DNA of 64,000 bases from Rapana venosa (taxonomy: Eukaryota > Mollusca > Gastropoda > Neogastropoda > Muricidae): contig CM054154.1 of the NCBI GenBank assembly GCA_028751875.1, positions 55,125,085 through 55,189,084 of the forward strand, given 5' to 3'. The notes under the pieces were generated by a model. That model was not told the DNA's origin. It saw nothing but the letters and a program-made list of their open reading frames with translations, and searched no databases. A program made the position numbers and the translations under genes. Each line of letters begins with the position of its first letter. Position 1 is the stretch's first letter. This document shows positions 11,494 through 21,224 of this stretch, in pieces.

Positions 11494-12300
11494 GGACAAT
11501 GACAATGACAATGACAATGACAAATTCTTTTTTTTTGAGGGTAATAATAAGCCCCATTGCTTTTTTACAATCATCCCCCCCTAGGGATACTCTTAATAAT
11601 AACCCCAACACATATACAGTCTCACAGTAGAAAAAAAGGAAATAACCCTTTTAAAAACAGCCTCCCCCAACAACCCCCCCCCCCAAAAAAAAAAAAAAAC
11701 AAAAAAAAAAGAAAACCCCAAAAACAAACCCCCCCCCCCCCCACCCCCCCCCCAAAACCCCCAACCAAAAAAAATAAAAAAACAAAAAAGAAAGAAAAAC
11801 CAAACCAACAAAAACAAAAAGAGAAAAACAAACAACAACAACAACAACAACAAAACCAAGACAAATAAAACCAAACTTAATAAGTAATAAAGATAAACAT
11901 CTACACATTGACAAATGGTACATACACTTGTTACACATAACAATAAGATATTGAAATAGGACACTCATTAAAACTTAAGTACAGCGGACAAGTCCAATAA
12001 AGTATTGAAAATATAAGATATGAATCCTTCATCAGGATACACTATAAGCAAATCGATACAAGGTGAGAGAGAGACAGAGAGACAGAGAGTGTGTGTGTGT
12101 GTATTTCAGAGTTAATATCCAATATATAATTCCCAAAACAGTACACGATCACCATCAACACTCATTTCTTGATTAAACTCGTTCAAATTATATGTCATAA
12201 TAATGAAATAAACTCAATACCCATACATTCACACAATAAAAACAAGAAACAAAACAAAAGAAGAAATCTAAACCTATACAGTCATTGAGGGAGGGAATGA
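11494..12300 (+). repeat. Composite unit type I, best preserved, followed by an AB element
   Basis: Opens with five GACAAT hexamers and the leader, continues through the CTTAATAATAACCCCAACAC block and a poly-C/poly-A core, and reaches a clean type I end block at 11,860-12,060. A short GA/GT run follows. An AB element at 12,112-12,290 then reads ACAGTACACGATCACCATCA, CAAATTATATGTCATAATAA, AATAAACTCAATACCCATAC, ACAATAAAAACAAG and CTATACAGTCATTGAG. The AB element lies directly against the GT microsatellite. Confidence 0.8.
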
Positions 12301-12309
12301 GTGAGTGTG

Positions 12310-12405
<96 letters not shown>

Positions 12406-12421
12406 TGTGTGTGTGTGTGTT
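12301..12421. repeat. (GT)n microsatellite
   Basis: Nearly perfect GT repeat between two AB elements. Confidence 0.97.
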
Positions 12422-12600
12422 TCAGGGATAATACTAAATATATAATACTCGCATAGCACACGATCAACACCAACACTTTTTAATTATACTCATACAAACT
12501 GAATGTCATGATAATAAAATATGTGCAATACCCATAATTTCACACAATAAAGAGGGGGGAAAATTCCCAATGAAGCATAAAAAGAACATCTACATATTGA
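12422..12600 (+). repeat. AB element (microsatellite-flanking repeat)
   Basis: Diverged copy: GATAATACTAAATATATAAT, CACACGATCAACACCAACAC, ATGTCATGATAATAAAATAT, AATACCCATAATTTCACACA. Confidence 0.7.
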
Positions 12601-13020
12601 AAAAATAGAGACAAATTATTTTATTACCAGGATAATGAATAAGTACTCATGTGCTTTTTTACATCCAGTCCCCGCCCGTAGGGTCACATATTATGAGCGC
12701 TTTGATTTGTTGCTTTACAAGATTCAGCGCTATATAAATTCCATACATTATTATTATTATTATATTAATAATGAACCCAATACTCATACTTTCAAACAGT
12801 AGAAGCAAAGGGAAAAAACTTTAACAAAAGAAAAAAAGAGAAAAAGAAAAAAAAAAAAAAACAACCCCAGACAAACAAAAAACAAAATAAACCCCAGAAC
12901 ACCCCCCCCCAAAAAAAAGAAAAAAAGAACCACCCCCAAACAAACAAACAAAAAACAAGAAAACAACAAGAACAAAGACATAGAAAAAAAAACAAAAAAC
13001 AACACCCTCCAATCCCCCCC

Positions 13021-13051
<31 letters not shown>

Positions 13052-13150
13052 ACCAAAAACAAAAAACAAACAAAAAAAGAACCCAAACAAATCAACAACA
13101 AAAAACAAACAAGCAACAACAAAAACCCTAAACAACCCCAAAACAACAAT
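12601..13150 (+). repeat. Composite repeat unit type I interrupted by an L2 tail
   Basis: Leader (GGATAATGAATAAGTACTC, ACATCCAGTCCCCGCCCGTA), then an inserted L2 tail. The AATGAACCCAATACTCATAC block resumes, followed by a long C/A-rich core that includes a poly-C run at 13,014-13,036. The type I end block is missing before the GA array. Confidence 0.7.
12690..12768 (+). mobile_element. L2 3' tail fragment, about 80 bp
   Basis: GAGCGCTTTGATTTGTTGC, then ACAAGATTCAGCGCTATATA, AATTCCATACATTATTATT. It matches the 3' ends of the L2 copies at 1,424-1,466 and at about 44,940-45,010. Confidence 0.75.
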
Positions 13151-13154
13151 TACA

Positions 13155-13173
13155 GCAATAACAACAGAGAGAG

Positions 13174-13264
<91 letters not shown>

Positions 13265-13275
13265 TGAGTGAGTGA

Positions 13276-13359
<84 letters not shown>

Positions 13360-13375
13360 TGTGTTGTGTGTGGTG
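13155..13375. repeat. (GA)n followed by (GT)n microsatellite
   Basis: About 100 bases of GA, a short GAGT step, then about 90 bases of GT. Confidence 0.97.
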
Positions 13376-13379
13376 GGTG

Positions 13380-13562
13380 TTTTTCAGAGATAATATTAAA
13401 TATATAATTCTCAAAACAGTACACGATCACCATCAACACTCATTTTGATTATACTCGTACAAATTATATGTCATGATAATGAAATAAACTCAATACCCAC
13501 ACACTCACACAATAAAAACAAGAAAGAAAAGAAAAGAAAAAATCCAAACCTATACATCATTG
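13380..13562 (+). repeat. AB element (microsatellite-flanking repeat)
   Basis: Cleanest copy: GATAATATTAAATATATAAT, ACAGTACACGATCACCATCA, CAAATTATATGTCATGATAA, AATAAACTCAATACCCACAC, ACAATAAAAACAAG, CTATACATCATTGAGAG. It is flanked by microsatellites on both sides. Confidence 0.8.
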
Positions 13563-13570
13563 AGAGAAGA

Positions 13571-13627
13571 ATGTGTGGCGTGGGTGTGCGTGCGTGCGTG
13601 TGTGCGTGCGTGCGGCGTGCTGCGGGG

Positions 13628-13671
<44 letters not shown>

Positions 13672-13765
13672 TGGTTGGTGTTGTGTTGGTGTGTGTGTGT
13701 GTGTGTGTGGTGTGTGTGTGTGTGGGGTTGTGTGGTGTGGGGTGTGTGTGTGTGTGTGTGTGTTA
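13571..13765. repeat. (TGCG)n and (GT)n microsatellite
   Basis: TGCG tetranucleotides (13,630-13,672 nearly perfect), then GT with GTTG and GG interruptions. Confidence 0.95.
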
Positions 13766-13890
13766 CATGGAAATATAAATATATAATACTCACATAGCAA
13801 CGATCAAACCAACATTTTTTTGTTTATACTATAAAATTTTCATGTCATGATGATAAAGAACCCCAATACCCGTACACCCACAAAAAGAGG
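13766..13890 (+). repeat. AB element, degraded
   Basis: AAATATAAATATATAATACT, AACGATCAAACCAACA, ATGTCATGATGATAA, CCCAATACCCGTACACCCAC. Confidence 0.6.
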
Positions 13891-13989
13891 GGTGGGGAAC
13901 CTAATACACGCAGAAAATTTTTCGTGATTTAAAAGGGGGTATAAAATTTTAAATAAAAAAAAATGTATATACTAATAAAGTCATAAAAG

Positions 13990-14560
13990 AACATCTACAC
14001 TTTGTAAAAAAGAGAGAAAAAATCTGTTATTGCCAGGATAATGAATAAGTACCGTTGCTTTTTTACTTCATCCCCCCCCGGGGGATAACTAATAATAAAC
14101 CCCAATACTAAACTCCAAACAGTAGAAAAAAGGGGGGAAAACATTTAAAACACAACAGAAAAGTAAAAAAAAAAAGAAAACCCCCAAAACACCCCCCCCC
14201 CCCTCCCCCAAAAAAAATTAAACAACAAACAAACAAAAAAAAAACAACAACAAAAAAACAAAAAAAAAAAACAAAGACACCCACCACCCCCACCACCAAA
14301 AACAAAAAAAAAAACCCAAACAAACCAAAAAAAAAACCCAAAACAACAACAAAACAACAAGAGAGAGACAAAAACCAAAAAGCCAAAACAATTCAAAAAA
14401 AAAGAACCCCTTCAAAATTGAAAAAATGGTAACATAGTTGTTACAGGTTCAATAAGATATTGAAATAGGACTTTTCATAGAATCAAGTAAGTCCCCAAGC
14501 CCAATAAAATATTAAAATTTTAAATATTGAATAGTCCTTCATTATGAACACAACAACTTT
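13990..14560 (+). repeat. Composite repeat unit type I, noisy
   Basis: Leader (CCAGGATAATGAATAAGTAC, TTTTTTACTTCATCCCC), AATAATAAACCCCAATACTA, an A/C core, then a degraded end block (CAATAAGATATTGAAATAGG, CCAATAAAATATTAAAATTT). Confidence 0.65.
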
Positions 14561-14584
14561 AGCTAGGGTAAATCAAAAAAAGGG

Positions 14585-14700
14585 TGAAGAGAGAGAGAGA
14601 GGAGAGAGAGAGAGGAGAGAGAGAAGAGGAAAGAGAGAGAAGAGAGAAGAGGAATATTTTAATTGCACTCGCTTAGGCCACAATAGAGAGAGAGAGTGTG
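14585..14700. repeat. (GA)n-rich tract
   Basis: Interrupted GA repeat ending in GTGTGG before an AB element. Confidence 0.9.
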
Positions 14701-14885
14701 GTGTTTATTTCAGAGATAAACTTAAATATATTTCTAAAAAAAGTAAACATCACCGTCAACACTTTTTTGTTTACCCCATACAAATTATATGTCATGAAAA
14801 TGAAATAAACTCAATATCCATACACTTACCCAATAAAAACAAGGAAAAAAAAAAAGAAAAAACCCAAACCTATAAGGCCATAAGA
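14701..14885 (+). repeat. AB element
   Basis: CAGAGATAAACTTAAATATA, GTAAACATCACCGTCAACAC, ACAAATTATATGTCATGAAA, AATAAACTCAATATCCATAC, CCAATAAAAACAAGG. Confidence 0.7.
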
Positions 14886-14894
14886 GAACAAAAA

Positions 14895-15342
14895 AGACAA
14901 GACAAATTCTTTTTTTTCGAGGATAATGAAAAGCCCATGTGTTTTTTTTACATCCAGTCCCCGCCCTTAAGGATATATATGAAAAAAAAAAAAAAAGCCT
15001 TGAAATACACTTACACAGGTACGGGGGGAAAATCTACACAAAAATCCCACAAAAATCACTGAAGAGAAAAAAAATTACTAAAATAGGAAAAAAGCAAACA
15101 GAAAACACAGAAACAACCGAAAAACACAAAAACCCCAAGGAAAAACAAACGGCAACAACAAAAAGGGAGAGGTGACACCCATAGTTCCCCCCAACAAAAA
15201 CAAAAACAAACAACAACAACCCCAAACCAAAACAACCAAACAAAGCGAACCCCTAAAATTAAAGGGAACAAACCCTAAAATCTTTTTTTAAATAACACAA
15301 TAGCCAATATATACAAAAAAAACTTTAAAAATTATACAGAGA
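14895..15342 (+). repeat. Composite repeat unit type II
   Basis: Leader (TTTCGAGGATAATGAAAAGC, ACATCCAGTCCCCGCCCTTA), then AATACACTTACACAGGTACG, CAGAAACAACCGAAAAACAC, GGCAACAACAAAAAGGGAG and AGGGAACAAACCCTAAAATC. Confidence 0.75.
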
Positions 15343-15350
15343 CAGAGAGA

Positions 15351-15404
<54 letters not shown>

Positions 15405-15422
15405 AGAGAGAGAAGAGACAAT
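15343..15422. repeat. (GA)n microsatellite
   Basis: GA repeat separating two type II units. Its reverse-complement partner is the CT tract at 63,926-64,000. Confidence 0.95.
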
Positions 15423-15900
15423 GACAATAAAAAATTCTTTTCTTTTCGAGGATAATGAACAAGCACCCATGTGCTTTTTTACATCCAGTCCCCCCCCTTA
15501 AGGGATAATATGATATTAAATAAAAAAAACCCCTAGCAATACACTTACACAGCTTACGGGGGAAATATTACACAAAAACCCCAAAAAAAAACCCCGAAGA
15601 GAGAGGAAAAAAAAAAAAACAAAAAAAAGAGCAACAAGTAAGAAAGAAAGCAAGCAAAAACACAAAAACAACCGAAGAAAAAAAAAAAAGAACCAAGAGA
15701 AAACAAAAACGGCAACAAAAGGGGGAGGGAACAAAAAAATAGTCCCCCTCAAAAAAAAACAACAACCCCCAAACCCAAAAACCCAAAACAAAACCAAAAA
15801 AAGAAAAAACCACTATAAAATAAAGGAGAACAAACCACGTAAATATTTTCATTTGGCAAACAGAAAGAAAGGGCCCAAAGTTCTTTGTGCTTTTATGGGA
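15423..15900 (+). repeat. Composite repeat unit type II, copy in left inverted arm
   Basis: Leader (TTTTCGAGGATAATGAACAA, GCACCCATGTGCTTTTTTAC), GCAATACACTTACACAGCTT, the CAACCGAAGA block, GGCAACAAAAGGGGGAGGGA, and the end block TTTTCATTTGGCAAACAGAA ... AGTTCTTTGTGCTTTTATGG. The reverse complement at 63,430-63,910 matches block by block, with differences almost only in homopolymer length. Confidence 0.8.
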
Positions 15901-16287
15901 GGCAACGCAATGTAAACACATAAACGAAATTTAAAGCAATTTGCATCCCCATGCAATACACCCCACACATAACACACCGCCGCACGCGCGCACCACACAA
16001 CCACATACCCACACGCCCTGCGCGCGCGCACCACTCACAAGCATAATGTCAACATAAAAACTTTTTGAATATCATGTTAGTCTAAAAAAGGGAAACTGCA
16101 TTTTGGAATTAGCTATGATAAAGGGACGCTCAAAAAAAGATATCAAAATAAAACCCTCACTGAATTTTAAATGCAGTCAATATGGGGTAGAACTGAAAAA
16201 AAAATCTGAATAAAACATTCAACGGGGGCTAATTTAAATCGACGATTAAATATATAAGCAAATAATAAAAGGAGAGGGGGAAGAGAG

Positions 16288-16349
<62 letters not shown>

Positions 16350-16690
16350 GGGAGAGAGAGAAGAGTGAGAGAGAGAGAGAGAGCATAGTGCATTTTAAAT
16401 CCATATATAAAAATATAGTTTTCAAATTTATCAAAACTATCACCCTTAAAACTCACTGTGTTTTTAACATTGACTGTTTAAGATCGTCCCAGAGTCTTTA
16501 AAAAAAGTAGGGTAGTAAAAAATTTATTTTTAGAAGTCATTTTTTAATAAAACCAAAAGCGATATACAAGTAAAACAAATCACACTTTAAAAAGAGAGAG
16601 AGAGGGGGGGATGGGGAAGAAGAAGGGATAATTTGGTATAATGCAAAAGGGAGGATTATTTATTTGTTTCCAACAATCAATTTTGGATTT
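15901..16690. other. Low-complexity spacer with GC-alternating and (GA)n tracts
   Basis: CGCACGCGCGCACC and CTGCGCGCGCGCACC patches near 15,980-16,030, a GA tract at 16,275-16,385, and the probable 3' UTR of the minus-strand CR1-like LINE at 16,590-16,690. No gene. Confidence 0.7.
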
Positions 16691-16784
16691 TTTTTTTTAT
16701 GTCAATGGATGAAAAATCTTTGAAGATTGTTAAGTTTGTTGCTAAATTTAGTCGGGAAGGGGAGTTCCCAGCACAGGGCCGAGT
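16690..16784 (-). pseudogene. CR1-like LINE, extreme C-terminus (separated by nested RTE)
   Basis: On the minus strand this reads as a LINE C-terminal end of the ..GPVLWNSLP.. type, followed by FSNKLNNLQRFFIH and a stop near 16,700. It continues the CR1-like ORF interrupted at 18,033. The matching right-arm segment at 62,507-62,610 reads SGPVLWNSLPDSFRQ in frame, which confirms the reading. Confidence 0.65.
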
Positions 16785-16793
16785 AAGTAAGCT

Positions 16794-18023
16794 CACTCCT
16801 CCCTTTTCCCCCTTGGGGGGGGAAAACCGTTGGGGTTACCCCCACGGACGCTGCAAGTGGACCGCCAAATGGTTCTGTCTGGGCTGTTTTCAGGAGGCTT
16901 GGTACAGTGAGGCCGGTCCACTCCTTGATGTTGGATATCCAGCTTTTGCGTGGTCGTCCCTGCCTCCTTGCTCCTTCCACCATTCCCTGCAGGACTGTCT
17001 TTGACAGGCTGTTATGCCTTGTTGTGTGGCCAAACCACTTCAGTTTCCTCCGTTTGACTGTATCTAGCAATGGTTCTTGTTTGCCAGCCAGTGCCTCGAT
17101 CTGCTGCCAGACGTAGTCATTGGTTTTGCGGTCTCTGTAGGTGATGTTCAGGATCCGCCTGAGGCACTTCATCTCAAAGGCTTGAATGCGACGTTCTAAA
17201 TCGGCAGTAAGTGTCCATGCTTCACAGCTGTACAAGGCAATGGATGTGACGAGTGCCTTGTAGAGTCTGACCTTAGTGTGGGTTCTGATGTTGTGGTTTC
17301 TCCACACTTTCGCCAGCTTAGTCATGGAAAAGAGTGCCACAGCAAGTCTGATCTTCACCTCTTGTGTGCTCGTGCCTTCTTTGGTGATGACTGCTCCAAG
17401 GTACTTGAAAGTTTCCACCTCCTCTAGTGTCTCGCCACTCATCTTGATGCTGGTGGGAGTGGTCGGTGTGGTACTGTTCACTAGGATCTTGCTCTTTTCC
17501 GTGCTGATCTCCATACCGTGGGCATTGGCTGATGTTTCCAGTCTGGTGGTGAGATCCTGGAGTTCTTCTTCACTGCGGCCCATGAGATCAATATCGTCTG
17601 CGAATCGAAGATTGCAGACTGGCCTTCCTCCTATTGTGATTGTGGTCTTGAAGCCAAGGAGGGCCTCCTGCATGATGTTCTCCAGGAACACGTTGAAAAG
17701 AACGGGGGATAGCGGGCAGCCTTGTCGAACTCCAACTGAAGTCCGGAAGAACTCCCCGATTTTCTCCACCCATGAGGACTGCACTGTGGGAGCTGTCATA
17801 CAGCGCCTGGATGACTTGAATCAGGTCCTCGTCGAAGCTATAGTCTCTCATGACTTGCCACAGAGCTTCTTGCCACACTCGATCGAAGGCCTTCTTGAAG
17901 TCAATGAAGTTGTTGTAGAGCTGTAGCTGATGTTGGAGATGCTTCTCTATGAGCATTCTGATGTTGAAGATCTGTTCGACAGTGCTTCGACCTGGTCTGA
18001 ATCCTGCCTGTTCTTCTGATAGG
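16794..18023 (-). pseudogene. RTE-like LINE, 5'-truncated, nested insertion with 9-bp TSD
   Basis: Minus-strand reverse transcriptase starting within the RT (AGFRPGRSTVEQIFN-type block split by a frameshift near 17,960). NFIDFKKAFDRVW (about 17,910), GVRQGCPLSPVLFN (about 17,730) and the catalytic NLRFADDIDLMG (about 17,605) follow. Then come TEKSKIL, FKYLGAVIT, LYKALVTSIALYSCEAWT, the ERRIQAFEMKCLRRIL block, RRKLKWFGH, and GRPRKSWISNIKEWTGL near 16,900. One frame stays open for 365 codons (17,799-16,702), the longest in the window. The catalytic ADD is intact. Endonuclease is absent, so this is a dead-on-arrival 5' truncation. AAGTAAGCT flanks both ends (16,785-16,793 and 18,024-18,032), a target-site duplication. 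It sits in the C-terminal part of a CR1-like LINE. The RT signature resembles RTE-group elements; the exact clade is uncertain. Confidence 0.85.
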
Positions 18024-18032
18024 AAGTAAGCT

Positions 18033-18664
18033 AGATTTAAACAAATCTATTCTTGGGATTGGGACACATGGCTTTTCAGTATTTCTGGAATGATTCATTG
18101 GGAACTTGTCTTTTAAGAATGAGGGAAAAGTTCCTGTCATTTTCTTAAACATCATGATGCCTTTGTTAAATCTTAGTCTTTGGTGTAGGGGAAGAATATT
18201 TAACTGAGTATAATCCACTTCTAGTAAGGTAGTCTTCTTCAGAAGAACAGTTTAAGAGCACGTTTATACAGACTTAATAATGGTTTCATAGTGTTTGCAC
18301 TAGCAGAATCCCACAGGGTTGAAGCATAATCTATTGAGGATTGTATATAAGCTTGAAAGAATAGTTTTCTTGAATGAAAGTTAAGAAAATGTTTGATTTT
18401 AGTCAGTTGGTATACTCTTTGAGACATGTATTTGCACAGATGAGATATGTGATGGTACCAGCTGAGATTTTCATCAATTGTTACTCCTAGAACTTTGTGG
18501 TGAGAGGCTTGTTCTATTGCTTCCTTTTCAATATGGATTGGAGAAAATTTATGAGATAGATTTTGTCGCTTTTGTCTGGTAGTGATAAGCAATGCATTTT
18601 TTTTGGGGGGTGATAGACATTTGATTTTGTATCCCCTTTGACAAATCACAGTGCTATTTTGCAA
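18033..18664 (-). pseudogene. CR1-like LINE ORF2, RT end and thumb domain
   Basis: Minus-strand frame open from the gap edge to about 18,239. It reads NALLITTRQKRQNLS, VLGVTIDENLSWYHHISHLC, KYMSQRVYQLTKIKHFL, FFQAYIQSSIDYASTLWDSA and LYKRALKLFF. A shifted frame to 18,033 continues LNILPLHQRLRFNKGIMMFK, FPSFLKDKF and PRIDLFKSSL. These are the thumb and C-terminal blocks of CR1-group reverse transcriptases. The upstream RT palm is lost in, or before, the N gap. The counterpart in the right arm (60,100-61,330) retains the palm. It is split from its C-terminus (16,690-16,784) by the RTE-like insertion. Confidence 0.8.
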
Positions 18665-18683
18665 GTCTTTGCAAAGAGGTAAA

Positions 18684-19183
18684 NNNNNNNNNNNNNNNNN
18701 NNNNNNNNNNNNNNNNNNNNNNNNNNNNNNNNNNNNNNNNNNNNNNNNNNNNNNNNNNNNNNNNNNNNNNNNNNNNNNNNNNNNNNNNNNNNNNNNNNNN
18801 NNNNNNNNNNNNNNNNNNNNNNNNNNNNNNNNNNNNNNNNNNNNNNNNNNNNNNNNNNNNNNNNNNNNNNNNNNNNNNNNNNNNNNNNNNNNNNNNNNNN
18901 NNNNNNNNNNNNNNNNNNNNNNNNNNNNNNNNNNNNNNNNNNNNNNNNNNNNNNNNNNNNNNNNNNNNNNNNNNNNNNNNNNNNNNNNNNNNNNNNNNNN
19001 NNNNNNNNNNNNNNNNNNNNNNNNNNNNNNNNNNNNNNNNNNNNNNNNNNNNNNNNNNNNNNNNNNNNNNNNNNNNNNNNNNNNNNNNNNNNNNNNNNNN
19101 NNNNNNNNNNNNNNNNNNNNNNNNNNNNNNNNNNNNNNNNNNNNNNNNNNNNNNNNNNNNNNNNNNNNNNNNNNNNNNNNNNN
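18684..19183. other. Assembly gap, 500 N
   Basis: Exactly 500 N, the conventional placeholder length for a gap of unknown size. It lies at the inner end of the left inverted arm, so the true junction cannot be seen. Confidence 1.
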
Positions 19184-19650
19184 TTGCTTGTCGTCACGTT
19201 GCAGGATAGCATGATGTAGATCTAGTCCTCTTGTTTTTGTATTTTGTAATTTTGCATTTGCACTCAGCCTGGTTTTGGGGCCCTGCTTGTGGCCATGTTG
19301 ATGACGTCACCATGTGTGTGTGTGTGTGTGTGTGTGTTGTGTGTTGTGTGTTACAAGTGTGTGTGTGTTCCGATCTTATGTTTGTAATATATCTTACTCA
19401 TTCTCAGCTCTGTATGTTTTGGATTTTTACTAAAAAAGAAATTTGAAAAAATTATGTTGAGTGGTCGTACACAGATATATGTGTCTGTATGAACACGTCT
19501 GTGTTGTGTGTGTCTCTTTGTGTGTGGTGTGTCTGTCTCTGTGTGTAACAGATACTCTGTGTGAGTGTAAACAGTCACTCCGTGTGTGTGTTGTCTCTCT
19601 TTGTGTGTGTGTGTGTAGGTCAGGGTGTTTTCTGCTACTGGTAATCATGT
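19184..19650. repeat. Shared tract followed by (GT)n and GTGTCTCT repeats
   Basis: 19,195-19,300 resembles 52,926-53,060: GATGTAGATCTAGTCCTCTT, TTTGCATTTGCAC, then a GGGGCCC-type patch and GT repeats in both. GT tracts follow at 19,312-19,375 and 19,490-19,620. No gene. Confidence 0.55.
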
Positions 19651-20375
19651 AAAACCAGTACTACCTGTTCCATGTGGGGGAGCCAACCCCGACCCAAAAA
19701 AACAGTCAGGAGAGGGATGGGCTCCACTTGACTGTACTTGCCTTAAGACTGTCTAGTTGCATGCCACTATGGCATTGGGAAAGGAGGGCTTGCCTACCTC
19801 AGGTATGCAAAGTCTGGACAGGGCAGACGCTGTGGAGGAAACCTAAATGGTTCAACGGAGAGAAAGGCGGTTACAGCACTGCGCTGTGGAGCGCACAGGG
19901 CAAGTTGAGGCACTAAAGATAACTTGGCCATCCACTGCATCTGGTTCCATCACCAGTCATCTTGAGTCATTCTTGCCACTGGACATAGGTGGTCTCGGAC
20001 GAGAGAGTGAGGTCGACGTCGGGCAACTCTTCTTCACTTAAAGCAAAGTCGTTGGGCAGCTCATCATTCATCCATCATCCATCATCAAAAGCCCTGTGGC
20101 GACAGGCAAGCAGCGAAGCGACAGGTGTGGGTACACTGGCAGTCGTAGTTGCAACCCTGCACACAGGCGGCTCAGGCTATTGGGGTCGCTACCTACTGAA
20201 TGGAGCAGCGGTAGGTTTCGGCAGCCGTCTGAGCGACTGAGCAGCCCTCTTCAGGAATGCACTGCTCCTTAGCATGAGGAAGGGGCTGGAAAAGGTGCCC
20301 TAAACATTGCCTGCTCCACATCACCCTGGCTAGCTTACCGCGGCTGGCGGGGACCCTGCTCATGCGGTCGAAACA

Positions 20376-21224
20376 GTGAAAAAATCAAGAAAAAAGAATA
20401 GGATACAGTGTCTGAACCTTGCTATTTGGAATGTACGAACACTTCTCGACAGGAACGAGAGCACAAGGCCCCAGAGACGAACCGCACTTATCGCAAGCGA
20501 ACTCGCCAGATACAACATCGACATTGCTGCCCTTAGTGAGACCAGGCTAGCAGGCGAGGGTGAACTATGCGAACGAGGCACAGGCTACACCTTCTTTTGG
20601 AGTGGACGTGGGCCTGAAGAGAGACGTGAGGCTGGAGTTGGCTCTGCATTAAGAACAACGCTTGTTGGCAAGCTGGTTGGAACCCTAATTGGAATAAATG
20701 ATAGACTTATGACGATGAGACTCCCCTTATCTCATGGGAAGAATTTTGCTACCCTTGTCAGTGCTTATGCTCCCACCATGACACATCCAGAGGACATCAA
20801 GGACAAGTTTTATGAAGACTTGAATGCTTTTATTGCCTCTGTTCCCAACGCAGACAAGCTCATCATCCTTGGTGACTTCAATACGAGAGTAGGCTGTGAC
20901 AGTACCGCGTAAGAAGGTGTGATTGGAAAGCATGGAGTTGGCAACTGCAACAGCAACGGCCTACTGCTCCTCCAGACTTGCGTTGAGCATCACCTACTGA
21001 TCACAAATACGACTTTCAACCTCCCTACACATAACAGGACATCATGGATGCATCCCTGCTCTAGGCACTGGCATCTTATTGACTATGTCATCACCAGGAA
21101 GAGGGGCAGGCAGGATGTTCGTGTCACAAAGGCCATGTGTGGAGCAGAATGCTGGACAGACCACCGTCTCATCGTCTTTAAGCTCAGGTTGCGTGTCCAG
21201 CCCAGGAGACGGCCACATGCGTGA
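20376..21224 (+). pseudogene. AP-like endonuclease domain of LINE
   Basis: Nicks target DNA to prime reverse transcription. The exonuclease/endonuclease/phosphatase-fold motifs appear in order: [12 protein letters not shown] (metal-binding Asn), [11 protein letters not shown] (Glu), [20 protein letters not shown] (Asp/Asn), the [10 protein letters not shown] block (Asp) and [12 protein letters not shown] (Asp-His). All expected catalytic residues are visible. One TAA at 20,910-20,912 breaks the frame where relatives have Trp (my inference), and the same frame reopens at once with [13 protein letters not shown]. The start is taken at the first Met before [10 protein letters not shown]; the true ORF may begin slightly upstream. 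Confidence 0.87.

Larger units (their letters stand above)
15343..18664 (+). repeat. Left arm of a large inverted duplication
   Basis: Block-by-block reverse complement of about 60,715-64,000. By eye the anchors have a nearly constant coordinate sum: 15,505/63,840; 15,840/63,500; 16,046/63,275; 16,241/63,067; 16,861/62,433; 17,951/61,406; 18,485/60,900 (sums 79,294-79,385). The inner limit coincides with the N gap. The arm contains a type II unit, a purine-pyrimidine tract, GA repeats and a CR1-like LINE with its nested RTE-like element. Confidence 0.85.

Noticed and set aside
13557..13800. Open frames with repeating Val-Cys, His-Thr or Ala-Arg residues over microsatellites, here and at 1.7, 6.6, 12.3, 26.4, 34.5, 44.4, 47.3, 48.0 and 58.1 kb
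   Set aside because: They are translations of GT, CA, GA and TGCG repeats and have no independent coding evidence.
9755..15797. Phe/Gly/Leu-rich minus-strand frames in the composite repeat array
   Set aside because: They come from poly-C/poly-A cores of non-coding repeat units and change frame with homopolymer length.
16702..17799. Longest open frame in the window as a possible host gene
   Set aside because: All recognisable blocks (RQGCPLSPVLFN, FADDIDLM, KYLG, GRPRKSWI) are LINE reverse transcriptase, and the element has a target-site duplication.
18646..19214. Open frames across the N gap
   Set aside because: They consist almost entirely of undefined residues.
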